Positions 31,998 to 40,353 of a DNA stretch of 64,000 nt are shown here, in pieces. The notes below the pieces were generated by a model, which had not been told where the DNA came from, searched no databases, and saw nothing but the letters and a program-made list of their open reading frames with translations. A program made the translations under genes and the position numbers. The first letter of the stretch is position 1, and every line of letters starts with the position of its first letter. This DNA comes from Paenisporosarcina quisquiliarum_A (GTDB taxonomy: Bacteria; Bacillota; Bacilli; Bacillales_A; Planococcaceae): contig NZ_JBHZRU010000004.1 in NCBI RefSeq assembly GCF_043641925.1, positions 142,612 to 206,611 of the forward strand, written 5' to 3'.

Positions 31998-33220
31998 TTA
32001 GTACTGTATTTATCGGTAAGAGATAAATAGGTGTTCATAATGAATTTCTTGTAAGGAGTTTCAGGGAGGTCAATAATTAAATCGTAGGCTGTTTTTGCTT
32101 CATTCAAAGCTTTTTCAGAATCACCTAAATGGTCATGACATAATGCTAAATACGTATGAACTTCATACGACATAGATAAATCATATGGATGATGTAAATA
32201 TTTAGGAACTTTGTATTGTGAAAGTAAGGCTAAAGCGTTCTCAATTTGACCGAGACCATACAATGCTTTTCCTTTTTCTAGTAAGTAGTGATTATCACTT
32301 GAGTCATCTTTGTTTTCTTTGAGGAAATTTTCAATTGATTTCAACGCGTTTTCATAATCATGCGAAAAGGAGTTGTAGTAATGTGCTTCCAATAACTCTG
32401 CAATTGCTGTTGCGTCCTTATTTTCAGCAAATTCCCCATACTGTCTAACTTTAAGCAAATAATAAATTCGGTCTTCCTCATTTTCATTTATTATTGCTTG
32501 AAAACAAGCTAGTCGGTATAAATCATCCATTCGATAGAATGTACGTTGTTCTTTCGAAAATAATAAGGCTTCCTGCATTTTTGTGCGTGCTTTTTCATAA
32601 TCCCCAACTGCTGAAAATAAAATGGATTCTACGTACAAATAGTCGATGGTCGTCATGGCATCGAGTGGGGCATCAATCGATGCATGTTCTTGTAAAACGA
32701 CGTTTAAAGCTTCTCCATAATCATGTGTAATGAATTGAATCATCCCTTTAAACAATGCAAGGGATGCACGTTGATTATGAAGATGTAATTGTTCGTAGTA
32801 GTTCATTGCTTGATGATAATACTTTTCCCAGTCTGATCTTTTTTCGTTGTAGCTACAGCGACTGTAAATATCAAGTAAACGTGCTGATTCATAGCTAAGT
32901 GAAAGTTTTTCGACGACAGGATGAATCAATTCGATAATTTGGGTATATTCATCCTTTAATTCTGTGGGATATACGTTGTAAAGCTTTTCAACTTGTTCCA
33001 GTAGGTTTCTTTTTTCAGTTTGACTAACATCTTCCATTAACTCAGAAGACTCCACACCAAGCCGTTGTGCGATATAAGATAAGCTCTCCATAGAAGGTTG
33101 AGCTTTGCCATTTTCGATTAAACTTAACATACCTTTTGTTAGTTGATTGCCAGCTAACGCTTCAAGCGTATACTTTTGCTGTTTTCGCAACTGACGTATT
33201 CGTGATCCAATTGTATCCAC
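31985..33220 (-). CDS. XRE-family regulator with TPR domain (RRNPP-like layout)
   Basis: 411 residues: an N-terminal helix-turn-helix (about 8-56, IRQLRKQQKYTLEALAGNQL... NGKAQPSMESLSYIAQRLGV) and a long helical region with tetratricopeptide-like repeats to the end (for example DLYRLACFQAIINENEEDRI, YALGQ-like and YLALCHDHLGDSEKALNEAK). This is the layout of peptide-sensing RRNPP regulators (PlcR, NprR). The divergent neighbour is an MFS exporter, and two GTTTAAT-N3-ATTAAAC sites lie between them. No pheromone gene was found nearby, so the ligand is unknown. Confidence 0.85.
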   Translation of the reverse strand: MDTIGSRIRQLRKQQKYTLEALAGNQLTKGMLSLIENGKAQPSMESLSYIAQRLGVESSELMEDVSQTEKRNLLEQVEKLYNVYPTELKDEYTQIIELIHPVVEKLSLSYESARLLDIYSRCSYNEKRSDWEKYYHQAMNYYEQLHLHNQRASLALFKGMIQFITHDYGEALNVVLQEHASIDAPLDAMTTIDYLYVESILFSAVGDYEKARTKMQEALLFSKEQRTFYRMDDLYRLACFQAIINENEEDRIYYLLKVRQYGEFAENKDATAIAELLEAHYYNSFSHDYENALKSIENFLKENKDDSSDNHYLLEKGKALYGLGQIENALALLSQYKVPKYLHHPYDLSMSYEVHTYLALCHDHLGDSEKALNEAKTAYDLIIDLPETPYKKFIMNTYLSLTDKYSTNKKQ

Positions 33221-33241
33221 TTAAATCGCTCCTTTTTATTT

Positions 33242-33260
33242 AGTTTAATTATATTAAACT
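33242..33260. promoter_or_regulatory. Candidate XRE-regulator operator 1
   Basis: Perfect inverted repeat AGTTTAAT-N3-ATTAAACT, close to the XRE gene start. Shares GTTTAAT-N3-ATTAAAC with operator 2. Confidence 0.7.
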
Positions 33261-33265
33261 TTTGC

Positions 33266-33294
33266 TTGCAAGGGAAGTTTTTTCATGTTATTAT
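33266..33294 (+). promoter_or_regulatory. Sigma-A promoter of the MFS exporter
   Basis: TTGCAA (33266-33271), 17 nt, TATTAT (33289-33294), with TG one base before the -10 box. It sits exactly between the two operators, and operator 2 begins directly after the -10 box. Confidence 0.65.
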
Positions 33295-33315
33295 TTGTTT
33301 AATTAAATTAAACAA
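33295..33315. promoter_or_regulatory. Candidate XRE-regulator operator 2
   Basis: Perfect inverted repeat TTGTTTAAT-N3-ATTAAACAA covering the predicted transcription start of the MFS gene. Binding here would block initiation. Confidence 0.72.
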
Positions 33316-33331
33316 AGGGAGATTAAATCAA

Positions 33332-34645
33332 ATGGATGAGACATTAAAGTTAAAAAAAGCCACACAACATTTATGGACTTTTACACTAAGTAAATTAATT
33401 TCAACTTTTGGAGTTAGCGTTTTTACATTTGGAATAAGTTTTTATATATTATCGATCACTGGTTCTGCGACTAGTTTCGCGCTCGTTCTTATTTGTAGCA
33501 TTTTGCCTAGGGTCATCCTGGCTCCTTTTGCTGGCTATGCAGCTGATAAATATTCCAAAAAGACCATAGTGATTGTGGCTCAAATATGTAGTGTTGTAGC
33601 AGTAGCCGCTTTATTGACAGTAAGCATGACGATTGGCATATCATTAATCGCCATTTACCTAACTGAAATCGTTCTTTCCATCACTTCTTTATTTGCAGGT
33701 GTGACGTTCAGTTCTTCCATCGCTAACTTAGTTGACTCAGAACGAATTCAAAAAGCGATGTCATTTAACCAAATGTCGATGTCAATCGCATCAATCGGTG
33801 GTCCAGCTGTTGGTGGGTTATTATTTGGACTTGTTTCAATCGAGATGTTCTTAATTATTAATATGGTGAGTTACTTTATCGCAGTTCTCCTTGAAGCAAC
33901 AATGGATTTTAATTTATTCTCGAAAAAAGTAGTGTCTAATGAAGTGGTTGAAACGAAAGAAACAATGCTTCAAAACATGAAAGCGGGTATTGCGTATTTA
34001 AAACAACATCCTATATTAAAAGTAGTTGTTTGGGTTGCATTGGTTATTAACTTCTTCTTTGGAGCATTTACAGTGGGTTACGCTTATATTCTAGTGGATG
34101 GATTAAAAGTTGAATCCGCTCATTTTGGAATTACTGAAGGAGCACTTTCAGTAGGAATGCTTATCACCTCCATTTATTTATCTACACGGAAAGAAATCAA
34201 ATTCCCTTTACTTGTAGTGAAAAGAGGGATACTGATTATGGGGCTATTAATGGGATTAGCTACTTTGCCTTTAATGATTGAGCTACCGTATATAGGAATT
34301 GTTGGATTCTATATTGGTCTAATGTTGTCATTTGGGATTTGCTTAATATTCGTTAATACGCCGATCGGAGTTATGATGCAAAAGAGAATTGATGAAGAAT
34401 TCAGGGGACGTGTTTTTGGTCTATTAGAAACGATGTCTATGTCATTACTTCCATTATCGATGGTTTTATTCGGATTCTTATTTGATATCGTGCCAGCGGA
34501 GTACATTTTGATAAGTTCAAGCGTTATTATGATAGCAGCTGTCGTGTATATGCTACGCCCAGTTATTATTCGCAAAGCACATCCAGAAATGGATGATAAA
34601 TCGGTTCAAACGAACATCGTCGAACCAGTTATTGCATCAAAATAA
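33332..34645 (+). CDS. MFS exporter (DHA3/MefA-like)
   Basis: 437 residues, about 12 spans. The ATG at 33332 (MDETLKLKKATQHLW) follows AAGGGAG by about 10 nt; the longer frame to 33266 starts inside the promoter. FAGYAADKYSKKTIVIVAQ is the MFS loop 2-3 motif, and the IDEEFRGRVFGLLETMSMSL segment is typical of DHA3 drug exporters such as MefA. Divergent from the XRE-TPR regulator and probably controlled by it. Exported substrate unknown. Confidence 0.87.
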   Translation: MDETLKLKKATQHLWTFTLSKLISTFGVSVFTFGISFYILSITGSATSFALVLICSILPRVILAPFAGYAADKYSKKTIVIVAQICSVVAVAALLTVSMTIGISLIAIYLTEIVLSITSLFAGVTFSSSIANLVDSERIQKAMSFNQMSMSIASIGGPAVGGLLFGLVSIEMFLIINMVSYFIAVLLEATMDFNLFSKKVVSNEVVETKETMLQNMKAGIAYLKQHPILKVVVWVALVINFFFGAFTVGYAYILVDGLKVESAHFGITEGALSVGMLITSIYLSTRKEIKFPLLVVKRGILIMGLLMGLATLPLMIELPYIGIVGFYIGLMLSFGICLIFVNTPIGVMMQKRIDEEFRGRVFGLLETMSMSLLPLSMVLFGFLFDIVPAEYILISSSVIMIAAVVYMLRPVIIRKAHPEMDDKSVQTNIVEPVIASK

Positions 34646-34647
34646 AA

Positions 34648-34690
34648 CATCCAGCTTCCTCAATTAGTCGAGGGAGCTGGATTTTCATTT
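34648..34690. terminator. Bidirectional terminator between two MFS genes
   Basis: ATCCAGCTTCCTC / GAGGGAGCTGGAT stem, A run before and T run after. Confidence 0.87.
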
Positions 34691-35841
34691 TTTAATGATG
34701 TGTGTGATTTTCGGAATAAAACAATGAGTCCGATTGAAAGTAAAGCTAAAATAGCCGATAGCAAGTAAATCTGGTCAGGCTTGACGATGAAAATCCATGT
34801 GAATAGCAATGGACCGATAATCCGTCCCATATTGTCCATGGAGTACGTCATTCCGGCGGCTGTTCCATACATACCACCAGACTCTTTCGTAGTTAAAGAA
34901 ACTAATACCGTTCGAGCAAGTGCATTACCCGCAGTAAACACGCTTAGTGCAAAACCAGCCCACAATAAGCTTTCGGTAAATAACAATAATATTAAGCCTA
35001 TAGCTGTAACCACTTGAGCACCCATAATCCATTTTGTTTCTTGACCATTTTTCACTCGACGAACAACGCCACCTTGAATGATGGCATCAACTAATCCACT
35101 CGCCATAAACAAGTATCCAAGTTGAAGGGGAGTAATGGAGATTTTATCGATTTGGAATAATTGGAACGTAGCTTCTAAGCCCGCCAGTAAAAAGGTAACC
35201 ATAAACGAAAACAGGAACAAGTAACGGATTCGATACTTCCATAATTGACTTGCACCCTTAGGGACGATGGCTCTTTTTCTAGCCTCACCACGCGTTTCAG
35301 GTTCTTTTAAGATAATCGATGCGTAAACAAGCAACGCCAAGGTCAAACCGGCAGAAGCAACGAAAGGCAATTGAAGTGAAAATTCACCTAGAATTCCACC
35401 AATTGCAGGACCAAAGATGAATCCTAAACCAATGGACATACCGAGCAAGCCCATATATTTATTACGTTCTTCTTCCGTAGTCATATCCGCAACAAATCCA
35501 GTAACAGCCGTATATAATGCCCCAGAAAAAATACCACCAACAATTCTAGACACATAAAGCATAGGCAATGTTTCAATAAAACCTGCAAAGATAATAAAAC
35601 TCATACTAAACCCGGTTAAACCGATTAAAATTAATCTCTTTCTGCCTGTACGGTCAGATAACGCACCCCATAACGGAGCTGTAAAAAAGGAAGCTAGCGC
35701 ATAAATAGTAAGTAAACCACCCACATGTACCTCGCTATATCCCTGATCTAAAATAACTTCAGGCAAAATCGGAATGATAATGCCAAATCCTAAATACACA
35801 AAAAACTGTATGGACATTAATAATAAAATGGCTTTCTTCAT
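34660..35841 (-). CDS. MFS multidrug efflux transporter (DHA1/NorA-like)
   Basis: 393 residues, 12 spans. It has the DHA1 signatures GALSDRTGRKRLILIG (motif A) and GFIFGPAIGGILGEF (motif C, the antiporter motif), and an N-terminus FFVYLGFGIIIPILPEVI as in NorA, Bmr and Blt. Proton-coupled efflux of drugs or metabolites is likely. It converges on the other MFS gene across a shared terminator. No adjacent regulator of its own. Confidence 0.9.
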   Translation of the reverse strand: MKKAILLLMSIQFFVYLGFGIIIPILPEVILDQGYSEVHVGGLLTIYALASFFTAPLWGALSDRTGRKRLILIGLTGFSMSFIIFAGFIETLPMLYVSRIVGGIFSGALYTAVTGFVADMTTEEERNKYMGLLGMSIGLGFIFGPAIGGILGEFSLQLPFVASAGLTLALLVYASIILKEPETRGEARKRAIVPKGASQLWKYRIRYLFLFSFMVTFLLAGLEATFQLFQIDKISITPLQLGYLFMASGLVDAIIQGGVVRRVKNGQETKWIMGAQVVTAIGLILLLFTESLLWAGFALSVFTAGNALARTVLVSLTTKESGGMYGTAAGMTYSMDNMGRIIGPLLFTWIFIVKPDQIYLLSAILALLSIGLIVLFRKSHTSLKNENPAPSTN

Positions 35842-35994
35842 TTAAAAAAACCTGCTTTCTCAACTCATAACCTTAATGTTCATTTTACTCGCAAACAAGC
35901 TCGCAAACAACAAGGGTGGGGTAGAAAACTTTAATCGATAGGAAAATGTTTATAGATGGAGGGGGAGAGACTCGTGTCTGAAAAATGAGGCGAA

Positions 35995-36070
35995 CGCCAA
36001 TAAATGCGAGTCTATCGCTAAATATCTTCCTCAAACGCCAAATTATCACCAACTAACCCGCCATCGTTAC
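35995..36070. repeat. Weak phased array (CGCYAAATATC core)
   Basis: Degenerate cores CGCCAATAAATG, CGCTAAATATC, CGCCAAATTATC and CGCCATCG begin at 35995, 36016, 36036 and 36059 (21, 20 and 23 nt apart). It resembles the other phased arrays but is less regular. Confidence 0.45.
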
Positions 36071-36074
36071 AATA

Positions 36075-36106
36075 AAAAGAAGCCTCTGCCAAAGCAGAAG
36101 CTCCCT
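36075..36106 (-). terminator. Terminator of copA
   Basis: Minus strand GAGCTTCTGC/GCAGAGGCTTC hairpin followed by TTTTTATTG. Confidence 0.82.
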
Positions 36107-36120
36107 CCATAATCAAATTC

Positions 36121-38535
36121 CTATTTCTTCGCTCGTTGAAGACGTAATGCATTCAGTACAACCGATACCGAACTAAACGCCATCGCCGCTCCAGCAATCC
36201 AAGGGGCTAGTAGTCCAGCAGCCGCAATAGGAATCCCTACTGAATTATATGCAAGTGCCCAAAAGAGATTTTGTTTAATGTTTCGAACGGTTAGACGGCT
36301 CATCTCAAGTGTATCCGCAACTCGCAATAAATCTCCTTGCATTAGGGTTACATCTGCTGCGTCCATTGCGACCGCCGCTCCAGTACCCATCGCGATTCCA
36401 ACGTCAGCAACAACTAATGCTGGTGCATCATTAATGCCATCACCGACCATTGCCACTTTACGACCTTCTGCTTGAAGTGATGAGATGACATCCGCTTTTT
36501 TAGCAGGTAATACACCTGCCACAACATGTTCAATACCAACTTGCTGTGCAATGGCTTGTGCGGTATTTTCTTGATCTCCTGTCAGCATCACAACATGAAT
36601 GCCCATTTCTTTTAAGGAAGCAATCGCTTCTTTAGACGTTTCTTTGATTTGGTCTGCAATTGCGATGGTCGCAACATGTTCGCCGTCGACGACCATATAC
36701 ATCACGGTTTTGCCTGAGTTTTCAAATGTAGAAGCTAAGTCTAACTTAGTCGACACATCAATTGAGTGATCCATTAAAAGTTTTCGTGTTCCCATGATTA
36801 CTTCTTTTGCATCAACCGTCGCCACAATTCCATGTCCAGGAATCGCTTTAAACGATGTACTCTCAACTAGAGGTAAATTCAGTTCTTGACCATACAATGT
36901 AATGGCGTGAGCAACTGGATGTTCGGATAGTTGTTCTGCGCTTGCAGCTAGACTGATCAGCACTTCACGATCGAAGGATTCAAGTACTTCAAAATCCGTT
37001 ACTTCAGGTTTTCCTTTAGTGATTGTTCCAGTTTTATCGAAAACGACAGTATTAATCGATTTTGTATTCTCCATAGCTTCCGCCGTTTTGAATAAAATCC
37101 CTAACTCTGCTGATCGACCAGATCCGGCCATAATCGAAGTAGGGGTTGCAAGACCGAGTGCACATGGACAAGCGATAACGAGTACAGCAATCGTGCTTTC
37201 TAAAGCTGCAGCAAAGTTACCTGGATCGACAACAAAGAACCAGCTGATGAATGTGATGACCGCAATACCCACAACGATTGGTACAAAAATCCCTGAGATT
37301 CTGTCAGCCAATCTTTGAATCGGCGCTTTTGAACCTTGTGCTTCTTCAACTACACGGATAATCGATGACAGGACCGTTTCTTTTCCTACCTTAGTAGCGG
37401 TCATGCGAAGTGCGCCATTTGAATTGATCGTAGCCGCAAAAACTTCGTCTTGTGGTCCTTTTTCAACGGGCAAGCTTTCACCTGTTAACATCGACTCGTC
37501 TACAGCTGAAGAGCCAGACACAATGACGCCATCAACAGGAATAGAAGCACCTGGTTTAATAACTAATACATCATTTTGTTGTACTTGTTCTACTGGAATT
37601 TCGACAACTGAACCGTCTCGCTCTACGAGAGCAATGGCTGGTTGGAGATTCATGAGTTTTTTTATTGCGTCAGACGAATGTCCTTTGGCACGAGCTTCAA
37701 ACACTTTGCCTAATAAAATCAACGTAATCAACACAGCGCTTGTTTCAAAATATAGACCTAACATATGAGTTTCATTGTGCTGCAAGCTTTGAATGACTAA
37801 ATAAACACTGTAAAAATAAGCAGCGGATGTTCCAAGTGCCACCAACACATCCATATTGGCACTCTTATTTTTCAATGCATAATAAGCACCTTTGTAAAAT
37901 ATCCAACCGATCCAAAACTGAACAGGTGTTGCGAGTGCCCATTGCACAAAGGGGTTCATTAATACCTCTGGTACGTAAAGATTTGACGTGAAAGAAAAAT
38001 GTCCAACCATTGTCCATAATAGAGGAAGAGATAATATAGCCGATATCCAGAATAATCGCGTTTTCTTTTGAATGTCAGCCTTCTTATAATCAACTGTTTC
38101 AGCAGTGTCATCTTGCTTGAACGTTGCGTCATACCCCATGTCTTGAATTTTCTTCACAATTTCGTTTGGAGAAGTTTGATTAGGATTAAACGTAACTTTT
38201 CCTGTTTCCAGTGCTAAATTAATGTTGGCAACGGATACACCATTGAATCGATTCAAGCCTTTTTCAATTCTCGTTGAACAGGCAGCACAGGTCATTCCTT
38301 GAATTCGTAAGTCGATTTCTTCAGAGACAACGTCATAACCAAGGGACCGTACTTTTTCTTCTACTTGCTGAGAAGTTAGTAATTTATCATCATATTGAAT
38401 ATGTGCTTTTTCTGTCGCGTAGTTAACAGAAGCGGAAGTGACGCCTTCCATTTTCTGAAGACCTTTTTCGATTCGATTTGCACAGGCTGAACAGGTCATT
38501 CCAGTAAGTGATAAATCTTTTTTTATTTCAGGCAT
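36121..38535 (-). CDS. copA: Copper-exporting P1B-type ATPase CopA
   Basis: 804 residues. Exports Cu(I) with ATP. Two N-terminal metal-binding domains (LTGMTCSACANRIEKGL and IQGMTCAACSTRIEKGL), eight spans, TGES actuator loop, membrane CPC (VIACPCALGLATP), DKTGTITKG phosphorylation site, SEHPVA, GDGINDAPALV hinge, and NSVGIPIAAAGLLAP followed by MAFSSVSVVLNALRL in the last spans, the copper-class signature. It has its own CsoR site upstream, separated from csoR-copZ by a hairpin. Confidence 0.96.
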   Translation of the reverse strand: MPEIKKDLSLTGMTCSACANRIEKGLQKMEGVTSASVNYATEKAHIQYDDKLLTSQQVEEKVRSLGYDVVSEEIDLRIQGMTCAACSTRIEKGLNRFNGVSVANINLALETGKVTFNPNQTSPNEIVKKIQDMGYDATFKQDDTAETVDYKKADIQKKTRLFWISAILSLPLLWTMVGHFSFTSNLYVPEVLMNPFVQWALATPVQFWIGWIFYKGAYYALKNKSANMDVLVALGTSAAYFYSVYLVIQSLQHNETHMLGLYFETSAVLITLILLGKVFEARAKGHSSDAIKKLMNLQPAIALVERDGSVVEIPVEQVQQNDVLVIKPGASIPVDGVIVSGSSAVDESMLTGESLPVEKGPQDEVFAATINSNGALRMTATKVGKETVLSSIIRVVEEAQGSKAPIQRLADRISGIFVPIVVGIAVITFISWFFVVDPGNFAAALESTIAVLVIACPCALGLATPTSIMAGSGRSAELGILFKTAEAMENTKSINTVVFDKTGTITKGKPEVTDFEVLESFDREVLISLAASAEQLSEHPVAHAITLYGQELNLPLVESTSFKAIPGHGIVATVDAKEVIMGTRKLLMDHSIDVSTKLDLASTFENSGKTVMYMVVDGEHVATIAIADQIKETSKEAIASLKEMGIHVVMLTGDQENTAQAIAQQVGIEHVVAGVLPAKKADVISSLQAEGRKVAMVGDGINDAPALVVADVGIAMGTGAAVAMDAADVTLMQGDLLRVADTLEMSRLTVRNIKQNLFWALAYNSVGIPIAAAGLLAPWIAGAAMAFSSVSVVLNALRLQRAKK

Positions 38536-38551
38536 ACTTTTTCCTCCTTCA

Positions 38552-38572
38552 ACATACCGTAACGGGGTATGT
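38552..38572. promoter_or_regulatory. CsoR operator before copA
   Basis: ACATACCGTAACGGGGTATG lies just upstream of the copA ribosome site and matches the GC-tract-flanked TACC-N5/6-GGTA pseudo-palindrome bound by the copper repressor CsoR. Confidence 0.75.
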
Positions 38573-38583
38573 AAAATGTTAAA

Positions 38584-38624
38584 ACAAAGCTTGCACCCAA
38601 GATGGTTGCAAGCTTGTCATTTTT
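38584..38624. terminator. Hairpin between copZ and copA
   Basis: ACAAAGCTTGCA / TGCAAGCTTGT stem with T-rich ends on both strands. It would end or attenuate the csoR-copZ transcript before copA. Confidence 0.75.
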
Positions 38625-38635
38625 TATTGGTACTT

Positions 38636-38851
38636 TTATTCGTTTCCGACTGTGTAACCTTGTTCTTCAATCGTGCTTGTAATTTGTTCGATAGCTACGA
38701 CATCTTTGTTAAACTCAACATCGACAGTCCCATTTTCTAAATGAACTTGAACATTATCAACACCAGAGATTGCTGTTACACTGTTTTCGATTGATTTAAC
38801 ACAATGCCCACAAGACATACCTTCTACATTTAACGTTACGTGATCGACCAT
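38636..38851 (-). CDS. copZ: Copper chaperone CopZ
   Basis: 71-residue ferredoxin-like heavy-metal domain, with MDHVTLNVEGMSCGHCVKSI-type metal loop (GMSCGHC). Delivers Cu(I) to CopA and to CsoR. GAGGAGG precedes the ATG. It follows csoR by 15 bp. Confidence 0.96.
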   Translation of the reverse strand: MVDHVTLNVEGMSCGHCVKSIENSVTAISGVDNVQVHLENGTVDVEFNKDVVAIEQITSTIEEQGYTVGNE

Positions 38852-38866
38852 TTTTGTTTCCTCCTC

Positions 38867-39205
38867 TTATTTTCTCATTAATTTTTGTACGGTTGTAAGT
38901 AATTCATCTAATACTTCTACATCTCCTGCAGCCAAACGATCTTTCACACAGCCTTTTAAATGACCATCTAAAAGAACTTTAGCCACACTATTCAAAGCAG
39001 ATTGAGTAGCGGACAATTGTGTAATGATGTCATCACAATAAATGTCCTTTTCAACCATACCCTTAATTCCGCGAATTTGTCCTTCAATTCGATTTAATCG
39101 AGTCGTTAAATCTTTTTTCACGGAATCTGGATGGTGACTTTTTCTACAAGATGGATCTGATTCGAGTTCGGTCATGAATGAAACTTCAGGTATTTGGGAT
39201 GTCAT
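38867..39205 (-). CDS. csoR: Copper-sensing repressor CsoR
   Basis: 112-residue all-helical DUF156-family repressor that leaves DNA on binding Cu(I). The conserved Cys-His-Cys site is present (YCDDIITQL, then HLKGC). The core TRLNRIEGQIRGIKGMVEKD is the family signature. The N-terminus has a less usual 25-residue extension with an extra Cys/His pair (SCRKSHHPDS). GGGAGG precedes the ATG, and a CsoR operator lies about 36 bp further upstream. Confidence 0.95.
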   Translation of the reverse strand: MTSQIPEVSFMTELESDPSCRKSHHPDSVKKDLTTRLNRIEGQIRGIKGMVEKDIYCDDIITQLSATQSALNSVAKVLLDGHLKGCVKDRLAAGDVEVLDELLTTVQKLMRK

Positions 39206-39240
39206 ATCAACTTACCTCCCGATCTTTTCTTTACTATAAT

Positions 39241-39258
39241 GTACCACCTAGGGGTATG
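39241..39258. promoter_or_regulatory. CsoR operator before csoR-copZ
   Basis: GTACCACCTAGGGGTATG, another TACC-N7-GGTA site with the same layout as the copA site. It suggests autoregulation of csoR. Confidence 0.72.
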
Positions 39259-39353
39259 TAAAGCAAAAAGAATTATATTTTTTACAATGTTATAAACCGG
39301 CTTTACTTGAGAATATAAACATGGTCTAAAGGTAAGATAGTACAGTTTGCAAA

Positions 39354-39385
39354 TAAAAAAACCGAAACTTAATGATAAGTTTCGG
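39354..39385 (-). terminator. Terminator of the CBS-domain gene
   Basis: Minus strand CCGAAACTTATCATTAAGTTTCGG followed by TTTTTTT. It overlaps the end of the gene. Confidence 0.85.
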
Positions 39386-39809
39386 GAGATTGTTCTTCGT
39401 TATGTCGAGGTTCAGAAATTTGGTGAAGAGCTAATGATGCATCAGCAACGGTTTCAGCAGGTACGGCTATATCCGCTAGTGCAACGAAACCAATAAGATG
39501 ATCATTTTTTATGACTGGGATACGTCGAATCTTATGTTGCGCCATAATTTCCGCGGCTTCTTCAGTAGTAGCATTTGGGCCGACAGAAATCACTTCTTTC
39601 GTCATGACATCTTTCACATATGGGTGTCCGGGTTTAGCAACAGCCCTTGTTACAATATCACGGTCAGTAATCATACCAATAACTCGTTGCTGATCCATTA
39701 CTGGCATACAGCCAATGTCTAAAGCGCGCATGCTTTGTGCAATCTCATGTACCAAATCATTTGGAGAGCAAGTCACAATGTCTCGAGTCATCACATTTTC
39801 GATTTTCAC
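39369..39809 (-). CDS. Tandem CBS-domain protein (YhcV-like)
   Basis: 146 residues with two CBS motifs: VMTRDIVTCSPNDLVHEIAQ...VIGMITDRDIVTRAV and VMTKEVISVGPNATTEEAAE...LIGFVALADIAV. CBS pairs bind adenosine nucleotides. It resembles the YhcV/YkuL type of stress-linked proteins in Bacilli. GGAGG lies upstream. No sigma-B site found. The C-terminal 20 residues are polar. Confidence 0.9.
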   Translation of the reverse strand: MKIENVMTRDIVTCSPNDLVHEIAQSMRALDIGCMPVMDQQRVIGMITDRDIVTRAVAKPGHPYVKDVMTKEVISVGPNATTEEAAEIMAQHKIRRIPVIKNDHLIGFVALADIAVPAETVADASLALHQISEPRHNEEQSPETYH

Positions 39810-40006
39810 ATAATAACCTCCTTTAATAACGTTTAGTATGGTTTACATTAGGTTAAAATATGTAACATAAATGAAAGATTTAAAAGAGTGAAATCGTGTT
39901 ATTATATAGACGTGATGAAAAAAGTCAAATAATTTAATCGATTTAAATGAAACTTTTTTGAATTTGATGCGTTAAATAAAGCAGAGGAAAGGTAGAGGTG
40001 GATTGA

Positions 40007-40144
40007 ATGGCGAAAGAAGTAGATTTGAAAAGAATCGTTTCCAATTTGTCTAAACTAGGCGTTTCCGTGACAATGACCAAATCTCGCCTAGAAATGCTGA
40101 AAGCACTTGCACCACCAGCGCAATCACCACAGTCTCAAGGCTAA
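40007..40144 (+). CDS. 45-aa small protein, function unknown
   Basis: Short gene MAKEVDLKRIVSNLSKLGVS, VTMTKSRLEMLKALAPPAQS and PQSQG. GAGGTG is 6 nt before the ATG, and a terminator follows 24 bp after the stop, so it looks like a free-standing gene of its own. An amphipathic helix with a Pro/Gln-rich tail. No family recognised. Confidence 0.7.
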   Translation: MAKEVDLKRIVSNLSKLGVSVTMTKSRLEMLKALAPPAQSPQSQG

Positions 40145-40167
40145 ATTCAAAAGTAAATAGAAATCAG

Positions 40168-40215
40168 TACTGTTCAGTAATCGTTAAGAAAACGAAAACT
40201 TAACAGTATTTTTTT
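40168..40215 (+). terminator. Terminator after the 45-aa gene
   Basis: ACTGTT...AACAGT with inner GTTAAG/CTTAAC, then TTTTTTT. Confidence 0.78.
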
Positions 40216-40294
40216 TATGCAAAAAATCAAATCAATCTAAAACTTATGGTTCGAAGGTGCGTCTTTTATTGGAATCAAATTCGTTTCTTTTTAA

Positions 40295-40345
40295 TAAAAA
40301 AAGCTGTCCAGTCATTCAGGTATTACTGAATGTCTGGACAGCTTA
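40295..40345 (-). terminator. Terminator of the rodA-like gene
   Basis: AAGCTGTCCAGTCATTCAG and its complement (TGAATGTCTGGACAGCTT) form a long stem; on the minus strand a run of Ts follows. Confidence 0.9.
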
Positions 40346-40353
40346 TTTCGATT

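Noticed and set aside
36121..39809. Acquired metal-resistance island
   Set aside because: No integrase, transposase, att-like repeats or clear change in base composition; csoR-copZ-copA is normal chromosomal content in Bacillales.
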